64,000 nt of DNA from Paucihalobacter ruber. Its GTDB lineage: Bacteria; Bacteroidota; Bacteroidia; Flavobacteriales; Flavobacteriaceae. The position numbers were made by a program, and so were the translations under genes. This document shows, piece by piece, positions 43,842 through 52,214 of the stretch (position 1 is its first letter; each line of letters opens with the position of its first letter). Where the stretch lies: assembly GCF_006494535.1 (NCBI RefSeq), contig NZ_VHIQ01000007.1, positions 1 through 64,000 of the forward strand, in the 5' to 3' direction. The notes below the pieces were generated by a model. It was not told the DNA's origin. It was given only the letters and a program-made list of their open reading frames with translations, and searched no databases.

Positions 43842-44699
43842 ATGAAACTAGTTTTTTTTGGGGAAGACACCTTTAGCGCTCATGTTGTTGAGTCTCTAAT
43901 TTTTGATGGGCATCAAATAATGGCTGTATTTTGCCCAATGTATCAAAATCATATTCACGCCCGATTGGAATTAATTTGTAAAAAACATCAAATTGAATTT
44001 TATAGGGTAAATGATATTAATTCAACAGATAATGAGGCTATTATTAAAAGTCTTAAACCGGAATTAATTGTGGTGTGTCATTTTGAAAAAGTTCTAAAGA
44101 AAAATATTATCAATATACCACTTCTTGGATGTATCAATTTACATCCTTCTTTGTTACCTCATTACCGAGGGTTGTCTCCCCAACATTGGCCAATTATCAA
44201 TGGTGATGATGAAACCGGAATAACAGTTCATTTTATAAACGAAGGGATAGATACAGGAAATATTATTCTTCAGCAAAAAATTAAAATTGAACCTGATATG
44301 CACGTTGCAAGCTTGCAACAAAAAATGTTAGCAACGTATAAACATATTGTAAAAGATGCTATTGAATTAATAATGGCGAAAAAAATAACACCTGTTTTGC
44401 AAAACCCATCAGAGGGAAGCTATTATGGAAAACTACAAGAAACGCAGTGTAATATAGAACTTCAAAAGGGTTGCGATGCTGCTTATAATCTTATAAGAGG
44501 CGTTTCAGAGCCTTATTACGGTGCGCAATTAAATGGCTACAAGATCCGGAGTGCCATTAAAGCTTCAAAAGCGTTAAACAATGAAATACAGACTAAATAT
44601 GGTGCTAATAACCTGTATCTCGATGCCGATTTGGGAATGCTAATAAAATTTAGTGATGGGAGTCTTATTGTAAATAAATATAGCAAGATTAATAATTAA
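43842..44699 (+). CDS. Formyltransferase (Fmt/ArnA-like)
   Basis: 285 residues, 1 bp after the adenylation gene. The N-terminal domain has the Asn-His-Asp catalytic set of 10-formyl-tetrahydrofolate enzymes: INLHPSLLPHYRG, then GITVHFINEGIDTGNI with the Asp. The C-terminal part (YNLIRGVSEPYYGAQLNGYKI) matches the formyl_trans_C subdomain. It is shorter than methionyl-tRNA formyltransferase (about 315) and lies outside any translation operon, so it probably formylates an amino group on a carrier-bound amino acid or an amino sugar, as do LgrA-type F domains or sugar N-formyltransferases. Confidence 0.87.
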   Translation: MKLVFFGEDTFSAHVVESLIFDGHQIMAVFCPMYQNHIHARLELICKKHQIEFYRVNDINSTDNEAIIKSLKPELIVVCHFEKVLKKNIINIPLLGCINLHPSLLPHYRGLSPQHWPIINGDDETGITVHFINEGIDTGNIILQQKIKIEPDMHVASLQQKMLATYKHIVKDAIELIMAKKITPVLQNPSEGSYYGKLQETQCNIELQKGCDAAYNLIRGVSEPYYGAQLNGYKIRSAIKASKALNNEIQTKYGANNLYLDADLGMLIKFSDGSLIVNKYSKINN

Positions 44700-44708
44700 A
44701 AGCATATC

Positions 44709-44960
44709 ATGAAGGACAAAATACTACAGCAATTATCTGAAATTAGACCTGAATTTGATTTTAAAGAATCATCAAATTTTATAGCAGAAGGCTTACTGGA
44801 TTCTTTCGATGTCGTACAGTTGGTAGCAGCCTTAGATGAACATTACAATATTTCAATTGATGGTATGGATATTATACCTGAAAATTTTTCAAGTATCGAT
44901 AGCATACTTGCGATCCTAATTAAAAATGGAGTAAAAAATGAACTTAAAATTCAAGAATAA
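44709..44960 (+). CDS. Acyl carrier protein (first of two)
   Basis: 83 residues. The phosphopantetheine site is Ser32 in GLLDSFDVVQLVAAL, in the usual L-x-DSF/L-D-V context. It ends with the helix SIDSILAILIKNG. Likely partner of the adenylation enzyme or of the KAS III-type synthase. The KAS gene starts inside its 3' end (23-bp overlap). Confidence 0.88.
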   Translation: MKDKILQQLSEIRPEFDFKESSNFIAEGLLDSFDVVQLVAALDEHYNISIDGMDIIPENFSSIDSILAILIKNGVKNELKIQE

Positions 44961-46005
44961 AAGAATATCCGGAATTCTAACCGTTCTGCCAGAAAAAGAG
45001 ATAAAGTTTGAAGATGAATTGGATAACTATAATTTCTCGAAGAGCCAATCAATGAAACTTAAATTGGTTATGGGTTACGATAAGCGAAGGGTAATTAAAG
45101 AGGGTACAACGTGTTCAGATTTATGCATTTTTGGATTGAATTATCTTTTTGAAAAGAATCTGCTCAAGAAGGAAGATATTGATGCCATGGTTTTGGTGAC
45201 TCAGTCTCCAGATTATTTTATGCCGCCTACCAGTCACGTTATTCATGGTAAACTAGATCTAAAACAGGATATGGTGTGTATGGATATTAATCAAGGCTGT
45301 TCTGGTTATATTGTTGGCCTTAATCAGGCATTTATGTTGCTGGAGCAAGAGGAAATTAATAAAGTTGTATTATTAAATGCAGATATTCTAAGCCAAAAAG
45401 TATCAAATCGCGATAGAAATAGCAACCCCATCATTGGCGATGGTGCCTCCATAACAATTATTGAAAATGATAACAATAACACAAACATATTTGGAGCAGT
45501 TAAGGTAGACGGAACAGGTGCGGAGGCTTTAATAATACCTGCCGGCGCATTTAAGATGCCATCCAGCAACGAAACGTCAGAATTAAAAGAAGATCAGTCA
45601 GGAAATCTTAGATCGTTAGATAATTTAAAAATGAAAGGTGATGAGGTTTTTAATTTTGTACAACGAGAGGTTCCACCTATGATTGAAAATCTTCTCCAGA
45701 AATCAGGTTATAATAAAGATGATATTGATTATTATCTGTTTCATCAACCCAATAGATTTATGCTAAGAAAACTAGCCGATAAAATTGGAGTACCTTATGC
45801 TAAAATGCCTGATAATATTGTAGAAAATTTTGGCAATGCCAGTGGCGTTTCTGTCCCAACGGCAATTACATATAATTTAGGAGATACATTAGTCAACGAG
45901 TCATTTTTAGTGTGTATGGCAGGCTTCGGAACCGGTTTAAATTGGGCCGCTTTAATAATGCGCATGGATAAATTGATGTTTTGTGAATTAATCAATTATA
46001 AATAG
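44938..46005 (+). CDS. KAS III-type 3-oxoacyl-ACP synthase
   Basis: 355 residues with the thiolase fold of FabH-like enzymes. Catalytic triad Cys121 (DINQGCSGY), His269 (YLFHQPNRFM) and Asn300 (ENFGNASGVS) is complete, so it should condense an acyl starter with an ACP-bound extender. It is longer than FabH (about 320) and carries an N-terminal extension and insert as in KAS III paralogues of surface-polysaccharide or secondary-metabolite loci. It uses the overlap with the first ACP gene and precedes the second ACP by 4 bp. Confidence 0.9.
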   Translation: MNLKFKNKRISGILTVLPEKEIKFEDELDNYNFSKSQSMKLKLVMGYDKRRVIKEGTTCSDLCIFGLNYLFEKNLLKKEDIDAMVLVTQSPDYFMPPTSHVIHGKLDLKQDMVCMDINQGCSGYIVGLNQAFMLLEQEEINKVVLLNADILSQKVSNRDRNSNPIIGDGASITIIENDNNNTNIFGAVKVDGTGAEALIIPAGAFKMPSSNETSELKEDQSGNLRSLDNLKMKGDEVFNFVQREVPPMIENLLQKSGYNKDDIDYYLFHQPNRFMLRKLADKIGVPYAKMPDNIVENFGNASGVSVPTAITYNLGDTLVNESFLVCMAGFGTGLNWAALIMRMDKLMFCELINYK

Positions 46006-46009
46006 TGTT

Positions 46010-46246
46010 ATGGAAAAATTTAAGGGCATTATGGCCGAAGTTTTAGAAGTAGATTCGATAGAAATGACAGACGAGCTCACTGCTTTTGACAGCTGGGATT
46101 CCTTAACAATTTTGTCGATTATAGCAGTGGTTTCAGACGAATATCATGTTGAATTGACTAGAGAAGAAATTGAAAACTCGTTGACAATTTCGGGTTTAAA
46201 GGAATTAATTGAAATTAAACAGGAGTGTACACCTTCATTAAAATAA
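46010..46246 (+). CDS. Acyl carrier protein (second)
   Basis: 78 residues; phosphopantetheine site Ser31 in FDSWDSLTILSIIAVV, followed by the EYHVELTREEIENSLTISGLKELIE acidic helices. Sequence is clearly distinct from the first ACP, so the two probably serve different steps, for example one for the amino acid and one for the extender or product. Confidence 0.88.
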   Translation: MEKFKGIMAEVLEVDSIEMTDELTAFDSWDSLTILSIIAVVSDEYHVELTREEIENSLTISGLKELIEIKQECTPSLK

Positions 46247-46249
46247 TAA

Positions 46250-46324
46250 ATGAAAGGTAAGATAGTGGCTCTTTGTCATTATCATTATGAGAGGATTGTA
46301 CATTTTGAGTTTTTAAACAAATAA
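46250..46324 (+). pseudogene. 24-codon reading frame, micro-protein or gene remnant
   Basis: ATG 3 bases after the second ACP stop opens a 24-residue frame (begins MKGKIVALCHYHYERIV). The start looks like the first strand of a nucleotide-binding or hydrolase domain, cut short by a stop. The 52 bp before the next gene show nothing else. It may be the truncated N-terminus of a lost gene of the set, or chance. Confidence 0.25.
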
Positions 46325-46376
46325 AAATTTCAAGCGTCTAAGAAAATAAAGATATCCAATTTAAAGGAATGAAGCT

Positions 46377-47042
46377 ATGAGAAATGTAATCATTGTTGGA
46401 ACAGGTGGCTGTGCGGCTGAAGTCACATTTTATATTGAAAATCACAACGAATTTGTTAAAAACGAAGATCAAATACAAATTCTGGGGTATATAGATTACA
46501 AAAACGTTGCTGCAGATAATTACGACAAATACCAATTTAAAGCGCCTCTTTTGTGCGATATTCCTTCATATAAACCCAAACCCGGTGAAGAACTCTTAAT
46601 TGCCATAATGGATGTGCATTCTAGAAAAAAAGAGATTGAAAGATTAGAAGCCAAAAACGCCAAAATAGGCAGTTTTATCCATCATAGCGCCATAGTTTCT
46701 GAGAATATTGATATGGGAATAGGAACAATAGTCTTTCCTTTTTGTGTAATTGAAAAATACGCTAAAGTTGGTAATTATAATTTGTTAACAACCTATAGTT
46801 TTATAAGCCACGATTGTGTGATTGGGGATAATAATTTTTTCTCGACAGCAGGTATAGCCGGTAATGTAAAAATTGGAAACAATAATTATTTTGGTTTGCG
46901 TTCATCGGTAATACCAGGTAAAGAAATTGGCAATGATAATGTTATACAAGCCGGAATGATGATTGATAAGAATATAAAAGATGATACAACCGTGTTTTAC
47001 AGATATAAAGAACAGGTTTTGGCCATACCAAAACCAATATAG
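46377..47042 (+). CDS. NeuD/PglD-family sugar O- or N-acyltransferase
   Basis: 221 residues. An N-terminal Rossmann-like domain (NVIIVGTGGCAAEVTFYIENH) is followed by a left-handed beta-helix of hexapeptide repeats (IGTIVFPFCVIEKYAKVGN ... FISHDCVIGDNNFFSTAGIAGNVKIGNNNYFGL), typical of NeuD-like acyltransferases that modify nucleotide or lipid-linked sugars. The His in SHDCVIG is the likely catalytic base. In this set it could transfer the acyl chain made by the adenylation/KAS/ACP enzymes. It ends 11 bp from a convergent gene, closing the locus. Confidence 0.85.
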   Translation: MRNVIIVGTGGCAAEVTFYIENHNEFVKNEDQIQILGYIDYKNVAADNYDKYQFKAPLLCDIPSYKPKPGEELLIAIMDVHSRKKEIERLEAKNAKIGSFIHHSAIVSENIDMGIGTIVFPFCVIEKYAKVGNYNLLTTYSFISHDCVIGDNNFFSTAGIAGNVKIGNNNYFGLRSSVIPGKEIGNDNVIQAGMMIDKNIKDDTTVFYRYKEQVLAIPKPI

Positions 47043-47053
47043 AACTAAAGTTT

Positions 47054-47479
47054 TTAATTATTGTTTTTGAGCTCACTCTGTCGCATAGGCATGGCATCAA
47101 TTTTTGAAAATAATTCTTCCGTTGTTAATACCGCGTTTTGCTCGAGCTTAATACCACCATCAAGTCCAATTAAAATTACTTTAAAGGGTTCTCCGCTTTT
47201 TGTGTATGATGCGCACAGTTCTGAATTATACACCCAAGTGTTGTCTTTATTGGGTATCTGCCGGTTTTCCGGTAAGATTTTATAAATAATTAGTTTTCGC
47301 GATTTTAAACCTTTTCTGTCTGTACTCAATTCCTCAAGTTGTTTTTGAAAGATTTCAGAATCACCATCGCTTGAGATTACAAGTACAAGCCTGTGCTTCC
47401 ATTGGTGTGATTCAAAATTTTGAGCACTCATTGTCATATTTGTAATTGTTAGTAAAGCAATAACTATTATTTGTTTCAT
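47054..47479 (-). CDS. DUF4174 family secreted protein
   Basis: 141 residues with a signal peptide (to TMSAQ). The sequence HRLVLVISSDGDSEIFQKQLEELS and FKVILIGLDGGIKLEQNAVLTTEELFSKIDAMPMRQSEL matches DUF4174, a thioredoxin-fold-like periplasmic family without the CxxC pair. Function unknown. It follows the GH2 gene after 15 bp on the same strand and may be its downstream passenger. Confidence 0.82.
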   Translation of the reverse strand: MKQIIVIALLTITNMTMSAQNFESHQWKHRLVLVISSDGDSEIFQKQLEELSTDRKGLKSRKLIIYKILPENRQIPNKDNTWVYNSELCASYTKSGEPFKVILIGLDGGIKLEQNAVLTTEELFSKIDAMPMRQSELKNNN

Positions 47480-47494
47480 AACGAATTTAACTTT

Positions 47495-49930
47495 TTAAAA
47501 TGATTGAAGTTGAACGGACCTAGATATCAATCCTTCGCCACTCACCTTTAATTCCATACTGCCGGCTGCTTCTGTAGATTGAACTAAAACCACCAGTTTC
47601 CCGCTGAATAACTTCATGGTTGGCAGGTGGAATAACTCTAACGAAGTTGGATCGCCATTACAAACTGCTCTAAAAGTGCCGTTGCCACTGACTTCAAAAT
47701 TGAGTTGATTGTTTGCGGTAGGACAGGGAATACCATTTTCATCAACAACCGAAACGGTTACAAAAGATAAATCTTCACCATTGGCTTTTAAAACGGTGAC
47801 GTCTGGTTCTAAAACAATTTTATGGGGTTTTCCGGCAGTTTTAATAACTTTTCCTACTACCTGTTTGCCATTGTCGTCAAGCGCAATCACTTTTAAAGTT
47901 CCGGGCTCGTATGTAACGTCCATCCACATGAGTCGGTAGCGTTCTTGTGGTGAACCGTTTTTGGTTTTGGTTTGTATGCCTTGACTTTTTCCGTTTACAA
48001 ATAATTCGGCGCTATTGAAATTGGTGTACACAAAAACCGGAGTGGTTTGGCCTTCTCGACCTTCCCAATTCCAGTGTGGTAATATATGAAGGGTTGGTTC
48101 TTTGGTGTTCCAACGACTTCGGTACAGGTAATAACGATCTTTGGGTAAGCCGGCTAAATCGGCAATACCAAAGTATGAGCTTCTTGATGGCCAGAATTCG
48201 TCGTAAGGAGTGGGTTCGCCTAAATAGTCAAAACCTGTCCATACAAATTCGCCTAACACCCAAGGCTTGTCATCTTGCAAAATAAAATCGTCTTCGGGTA
48301 AATTAGACCAACTGCAATACTCTAAGTCGTATGAAGACGATTGTAAATCGTCGTAAGTTTTCATACTTCCTTTTTCAACAGGAAATTTGTAGACCCCGCG
48401 TGAACTCACTGTTGAAGCAGTTTCAGATCCTAAAATAAATCCTTGCGGAAACCGTTCATAGGCTTCTTCATACAAATGAACGCGGTAATTTAATCCGGGA
48501 ATATCCATAATAGCACCAAACCCCGATTCCATAACTGCTTTCACCTGATCCATTCCAACAGTAACGGGTCTGGTTGGGTCTTCTCTGTGAAAAATATCCT
48601 GCAACCATTTGGCGCGTTTCACGCCTTCGCTACCCCATTGATCGGGGACTTCGTTGCCGGAACTCCACATGACAATGCTTGGATGATTCCGGGTGGCGTG
48701 CACCAGATTGACAATATCTTTTTCGGCATAGTCGTCGAAATATAAATTGTAGCCATTCTTAACTTTTGGGACTTTCCACTCGTCAAAACTTTCTGCTAAA
48801 AACATAAAACCCATTTCATCGCAAAGTTCTAATTGCTCTAATGAAGGCATGTTGTGCGAACTTCTAATGGCGTTAACGCCTAAATCTTTTAAGATAGTAA
48901 GTTGCCTTCTTAAGGCTGATGTATTGATGGCAGCACCCAGCGGACCTAAGTCGTGATGCAAACAAACGCCTTTAAATTTGGTGATCTCGCCATTAAGACT
49001 AAATCCTGTAAGTCTGTCGAATTTAATCTCTCGAATGCCAAATTTGGTGCTTATTTCATCTTTTAAATCATTACCTGAATAAAGTTTGGTTACGGCTGTA
49101 TATAAATAAGGCGTATCCGGACTCCAAAGTTTTGGGGTTGGTACGGCCAGATTTTGATCGAATTCGTTATTGAATAAACTTTCACTTTCTTGTGCAGTAA
49201 TTACGTTGCCTTTAGCGTCAAAAATGGTTGTAATAAGTTTAAGATCATTGCCTGTTACTTTAGTTTTTATATTCACCTTGGCAAGCTCTTTAGTGATGAT
49301 TGGTGTTGTTATAAATGTACCCCAATGGTCAATACTTTCTCTGTTCTTTACAATTACCTTGACATTTCTGTATAAACCGGCACCGGGATACCAACGTGAT
49401 GATTGTTCGCGGTTATTGAGTTTAACGGTTATCAGGTTATTTTCGGGTTTTACATATTTAGAAATATCAAAATGAAAATAGGCGTAACCGTATTTCCATT
49501 CACCAACTTTTTGTCCGTTAATAAATACTTCGGGTTCGCTCATGGCACCATCAAATTGAATGATAACCTTTTTGTTGTCGTCTAAATTGGGCACAGAAAA
49601 AGTATTGCGATACCAGCCTTCACCAATGTAAGGTAGGGCTCCTGTTCTGCCTGTTTTTTCGGTGGCAACGGATTCAAAATTCTGCATAATAGCTACTTCT
49701 TGTTTGTCTATTTCTTTATCAAACGGACCATAAATAGCCCAATCGTGCGGAACGGTTACTGTTTCCCAGGTTGAATCATCAAATGATGGATTTACAGCAT
49801 TTGGATGTTGGCCTTTTTGAAATTTCCATCCTTTTTTTAAGGTGATAACTGTTCTGGTTTCGGGCTCAATTTTTTCAGCACAACCAAAACAAATTAAAAG
49901 TATCAAGCATATAAAAGGAAGATTGCGCAT
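47495..49930 (-). CDS. GH2 family glycoside hydrolase (beta-galactosidase-like) lipoprotein
   Basis: 811 residues with an SPII signal (LLICFGCAE). Domains: GH2 sugar-binding jelly roll (about 60-220), Ig-like (about 220-320), TIM barrel (about 320-600) and C-terminal Ig-like domains. The acid/base is Glu427 in SSGNEVP and the nucleophile Glu503 in GSETAS, followed by EFVWTGFDYLGEPTPY. With a GH53 endo-galactanase next to it and galactokinase across the divergent promoter, beta-galactosidase on galactan oligosaccharides is the best reading. It starts 1 base after the GH53 stop. Confidence 0.9.
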   Translation of the reverse strand: MRNLPFICLILLICFGCAEKIEPETRTVITLKKGWKFQKGQHPNAVNPSFDDSTWETVTVPHDWAIYGPFDKEIDKQEVAIMQNFESVATEKTGRTGALPYIGEGWYRNTFSVPNLDDNKKVIIQFDGAMSEPEVFINGQKVGEWKYGYAYFHFDISKYVKPENNLITVKLNNREQSSRWYPGAGLYRNVKVIVKNRESIDHWGTFITTPIITKELAKVNIKTKVTGNDLKLITTIFDAKGNVITAQESESLFNNEFDQNLAVPTPKLWSPDTPYLYTAVTKLYSGNDLKDEISTKFGIREIKFDRLTGFSLNGEITKFKGVCLHHDLGPLGAAINTSALRRQLTILKDLGVNAIRSSHNMPSLEQLELCDEMGFMFLAESFDEWKVPKVKNGYNLYFDDYAEKDIVNLVHATRNHPSIVMWSSGNEVPDQWGSEGVKRAKWLQDIFHREDPTRPVTVGMDQVKAVMESGFGAIMDIPGLNYRVHLYEEAYERFPQGFILGSETASTVSSRGVYKFPVEKGSMKTYDDLQSSSYDLEYCSWSNLPEDDFILQDDKPWVLGEFVWTGFDYLGEPTPYDEFWPSRSSYFGIADLAGLPKDRYYLYRSRWNTKEPTLHILPHWNWEGREGQTTPVFVYTNFNSAELFVNGKSQGIQTKTKNGSPQERYRLMWMDVTYEPGTLKVIALDDNGKQVVGKVIKTAGKPHKIVLEPDVTVLKANGEDLSFVTVSVVDENGIPCPTANNQLNFEVSGNGTFRAVCNGDPTSLELFHLPTMKLFSGKLVVLVQSTEAAGSMELKVSGEGLISRSVQLQSF

Positions 49931-49931
49931 G

Positions 49932-51110
49932 TTATTCGGCGAAGTTTAAGTTATAGAATTGCATTCCCAAATTAGTTTTATTATTGTGATCGAATAGGGT
50001 GGCATTATCCCAGTGAGATCCTTGCCCCCAAAGTGTTGAACAACCGGTAGAGACCCAAGCAGGTTCCCAATAAACCACACCTTTTCCACCTGCATCAAAA
50101 ATGGCTTGACTAAGAGCGGTTAAATAATCCTGTTGGCCTTGTTGTGTTGCCGGAAAGCCTTCAATTAAGGCATCGGTTCCTAAAATATTTCCGGCTTGAT
50201 CCACGTCGGTTAGAGTAAATGGGTAAGCGGTTTCAACTACCATTAATTTTTTATTGTAAGTGTTGATAAGTGTTGATAAGGCTTGGCCTACATTATTCAA
50301 ATTGTAGGTAGACCATTTGGGATAATAGGACAACCCAATCCAGTCGTAATCGGTTACAGCATTGGCGGAAGCTTGTTCAAACCACCATAAGGCATTTTCA
50401 GGTTGAGCAATGTGTAACATAACGTCAACTTCTTTTTGTTGTTGTGTGGAGAAGTCTCGAACGGCAGAGATGCCTTTGTTGATAAGAAAGGCATTGCGTT
50501 GCCAATCTATAGGCCATTGTAATTCGCCGTCCTGTAATATCATTGCGTTAATTTCATTACCAACCTGAACGATGTCTGGTGTAAGATTTAAATCGGCCAA
50601 ATTGTTTAAGGTGGTAAGGGTGTAATTGTAAAGTGAATCGCCTAAAACTTCGGTATTATGAATGTGTTCTATCCAGGCGGCAGGAATTTGTTGTTTTTCC
50701 GGGTCTGCCCAGGAATCGGAATAATGAAAATCTAACAATACATTTAAATTGTGTTCTTTGGCTCTGGCAATGCTGAGTTTAACGTCTTCAAAATTAGAAT
50801 AGTTGGTCCAGTCAGGATTATGCCAAAGTCGTATTCTCACCAAATTGGCACCTGCTTCTTTAAATATCTGATAAGGGTCTTTGGTAATGTTGTTTGCATC
50901 TTTATAAAAGGCACCACAATCTTCCATTTCATTGACGTAGGATAAATCAGCGCCTTTGTAAAACAAAATGTCAGGTTCGGGATTGGTGATTTGTTCGTTC
51001 TCTTTATTGTTATCTGTGTTACAATTGAAAAGAATTACAGAGAAAAACATCAAAAGAAAAACTTTTTTCAAAGTAGCTATAAAATCGGAAATATTTAAAT
51101 TACAGTTCAT
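49932..51110 (-). CDS. GH53 arabinogalactan endo-beta-1,4-galactanase, lipoprotein
   Basis: 392 residues with an SPII signal (VILFNCNTD). GH53 features: GADLSYVNEMEDCGAFYKD at the start, GANLVRIRLWHNP, DFHYSDSWADPEKQQIPAAW, acid/base Glu186 in QVGNEINAM, nucleophile Glu293 in VVETAYPF, and a C-terminal GGKGVVYWEPAW. It cuts internal beta-1,4-galactosyl bonds of galactan (pectin side chains). The lipid anchor suggests a surface location. First gene of the minus-strand transcript divergent from the GntR gene. Confidence 0.95.
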   Translation of the reverse strand: MNCNLNISDFIATLKKVFLLMFFSVILFNCNTDNNKENEQITNPEPDILFYKGADLSYVNEMEDCGAFYKDANNITKDPYQIFKEAGANLVRIRLWHNPDWTNYSNFEDVKLSIARAKEHNLNVLLDFHYSDSWADPEKQQIPAAWIEHIHNTEVLGDSLYNYTLTTLNNLADLNLTPDIVQVGNEINAMILQDGELQWPIDWQRNAFLINKGISAVRDFSTQQQKEVDVMLHIAQPENALWWFEQASANAVTDYDWIGLSYYPKWSTYNLNNVGQALSTLINTYNKKLMVVETAYPFTLTDVDQAGNILGTDALIEGFPATQQGQQDYLTALSQAIFDAGGKGVVYWEPAWVSTGCSTLWGQGSHWDNATLFDHNNKTNLGMQFYNLNFAE

Positions 51111-51148
51111 TTGATTGTTAATTAAACAGAAAAATTCGTGTTTGATTA

Positions 51149-51156
51149 CAAAAGTA
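51149..51156 (-). promoter_or_regulatory. Promoter of the GH53-GH2 transcript
   Basis: On the minus strand TACTTTTG is a perfect TAnnTTTG -7 box, 38 bp from the GH53 start codon. The tandem repeat at 51176-51195 lies just upstream of it. Confidence 0.5.
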
Positions 51157-51175
51157 ACAAAATATTTTTAATAAA

Positions 51176-51195
51176 ACCTACCAGTACCTACCAGT
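51176..51195. promoter_or_regulatory. Tandem 10-bp repeat, likely GntR operator
   Basis: ACCTACCAGT occurs twice in direct succession. It lies between the two divergent -7 boxes, within the polymerase footprint of both promoters. The 10-bp period puts both copies on the same helix face. Best explained as the operator of the GntR regulator encoded at 51214. Confidence 0.65.
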
Positions 51196-51201
51196 TTTTT
51201 A

Positions 51202-51209
51202 TATATTTG
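51202..51209 (+). promoter_or_regulatory. Promoter of the GntR-gal transcript
   Basis: TATATTTG ends only 4 bp before the GntR start codon, so transcription should begin at or next to the ATG, giving a leaderless mRNA. Confidence 0.55.
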
Positions 51210-51213
51210 CGAA

Positions 51214-52212
51214 ATGAACCTAGTCACCGTACATAGCAAATTAGATATACCTAAGTACAAGCAAATTGTAAAATCTATAGAAAATGCCATTCAAACAGGC
51301 GAGCTAGTAAAAGGTGATAAGTTGCCTTCTATTAACACCATTAAAGATGAATTTGGTTTATCACGAGATACGGTGTTAATGGCGTTTAACGAGTTAAAAA
51401 CACGGGGGATTGTACATTCCATAGCCGGAAAGGGTTATTATGTAAAAAGTACCGACATTAACGTTACTCAAAAAATATTCTTGCTGTTTGACGAGCTCAA
51501 CGCATTTAAGGAAGATTTATATAATTCCTTTCTAGAGACCTTGGATGACAATGTTCAGGTAGATATATTTTTTCATCATTTTAATTTTGAACTATTTAGC
51601 AAACTTATTTTCGACAATGTAGGTAACTACAGCTATTATGTAATTATGCCGGTAAATTTTAAGAATACGGCGGCTGTACTGTCAAACCTTCCTGACGACA
51701 AGGTTTTTATCCTGGACCAAACTAGCGATGAGCTCAAACATTATCCCGCAGTTTATCAAAACTTCGAAGCGGATATTTACAGCAGTCTTCGCGCAGCTAA
51801 AATGCATATTCGTAAATACAACAAACTCATTTTATTATTCCCTGAAACCAAACAGCCTTTGGGAATGCTCACCGGATTTCAAAGGTTTAAAAAGGAAATG
51901 AGTATTACCAATGAAGTTATTTCAAGTCTAGAAAAACGGATTCCGCAAAGAGGCGAGGTTTATTTGGTATTAGACGATCAAAACCTGATTAAGCTCATCA
52001 AAAAAATAAAGTCGGTTGGACTAAAATTAGGTGAAGATATTGGCATTATCTCCTATAACGATACTATGCTAAAGGAAGTGGTTGAAGACGGTATTACCAC
52101 CATTTCAACCGATTTTAAATTAATGGGGAGAAATCTCGCCAAGATGATTTTTTCGGGAGAACACAAACAAATAGAGAACCCTAATTATTTAATTATTAGA
52201 AAATCTTTGTAA
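51214..52212 (+). CDS. GntR family transcriptional regulator with LacI-like sensor domain
   Basis: 332 residues. The N-terminal winged helix (VPKYKQIV-like start, GELVKGDKLPSINTIKDEFGLSRDTVLMAFNELKTRGIVHSIAGKGYYV, about 10-75) is GntR; the rest (about 80-330) is a periplasmic-binding-protein-like sensor as in LacI, including GEDIGIISYNDTMLKEVVEDGITTISTDFKLMGRNLAKMI. This domain pairing is the AraR-like form common in Bacteroidota sugar operons. It probably senses galactose or a derivative and controls both divergent transcripts. Confidence 0.92.
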   Translation: MNLVTVHSKLDIPKYKQIVKSIENAIQTGELVKGDKLPSINTIKDEFGLSRDTVLMAFNELKTRGIVHSIAGKGYYVKSTDINVTQKIFLLFDELNAFKEDLYNSFLETLDDNVQVDIFFHHFNFELFSKLIFDNVGNYSYYVIMPVNFKNTAAVLSNLPDDKVFILDQTSDELKHYPAVYQNFEADIYSSLRAAKMHIRKYNKLILLFPETKQPLGMLTGFQRFKKEMSITNEVISSLEKRIPQRGEVYLVLDDQNLIKLIKKIKSVGLKLGEDIGIISYNDTMLKEVVEDGITTISTDFKLMGRNLAKMIFSGEHKQIENPNYLIIRKSL

Positions 52213-52214
52213 AG

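Noticed and set aside
43842-44699. Methionyl-tRNA formyltransferase (fmt)
   Set aside because: It is shorter than Fmt, lacks the usual def neighbour and lies in an adenylation/ACP operon.
42332-47042. Reading the gene set as a D-alanylation (dlt) operon
   Set aside because: The adenylation enzyme is DltA-sized, but no DltB-type acyltransferase or DltD is present and the KAS III, formyltransferase and NeuD-like genes do not belong to dlt loci.
41891-47053. A complete genomic island with attL and attR from tRNA-Leu
   Set aside because: The only second copy of the tRNA end lies 113 bp away, before the gene set; none is seen near 47050 and no integrase is in the window.
49170-49475. Antisense reading frame inside the GH2 gene
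   Set aside because: Composition and position show it is a shadow of the GH2 coding strand.
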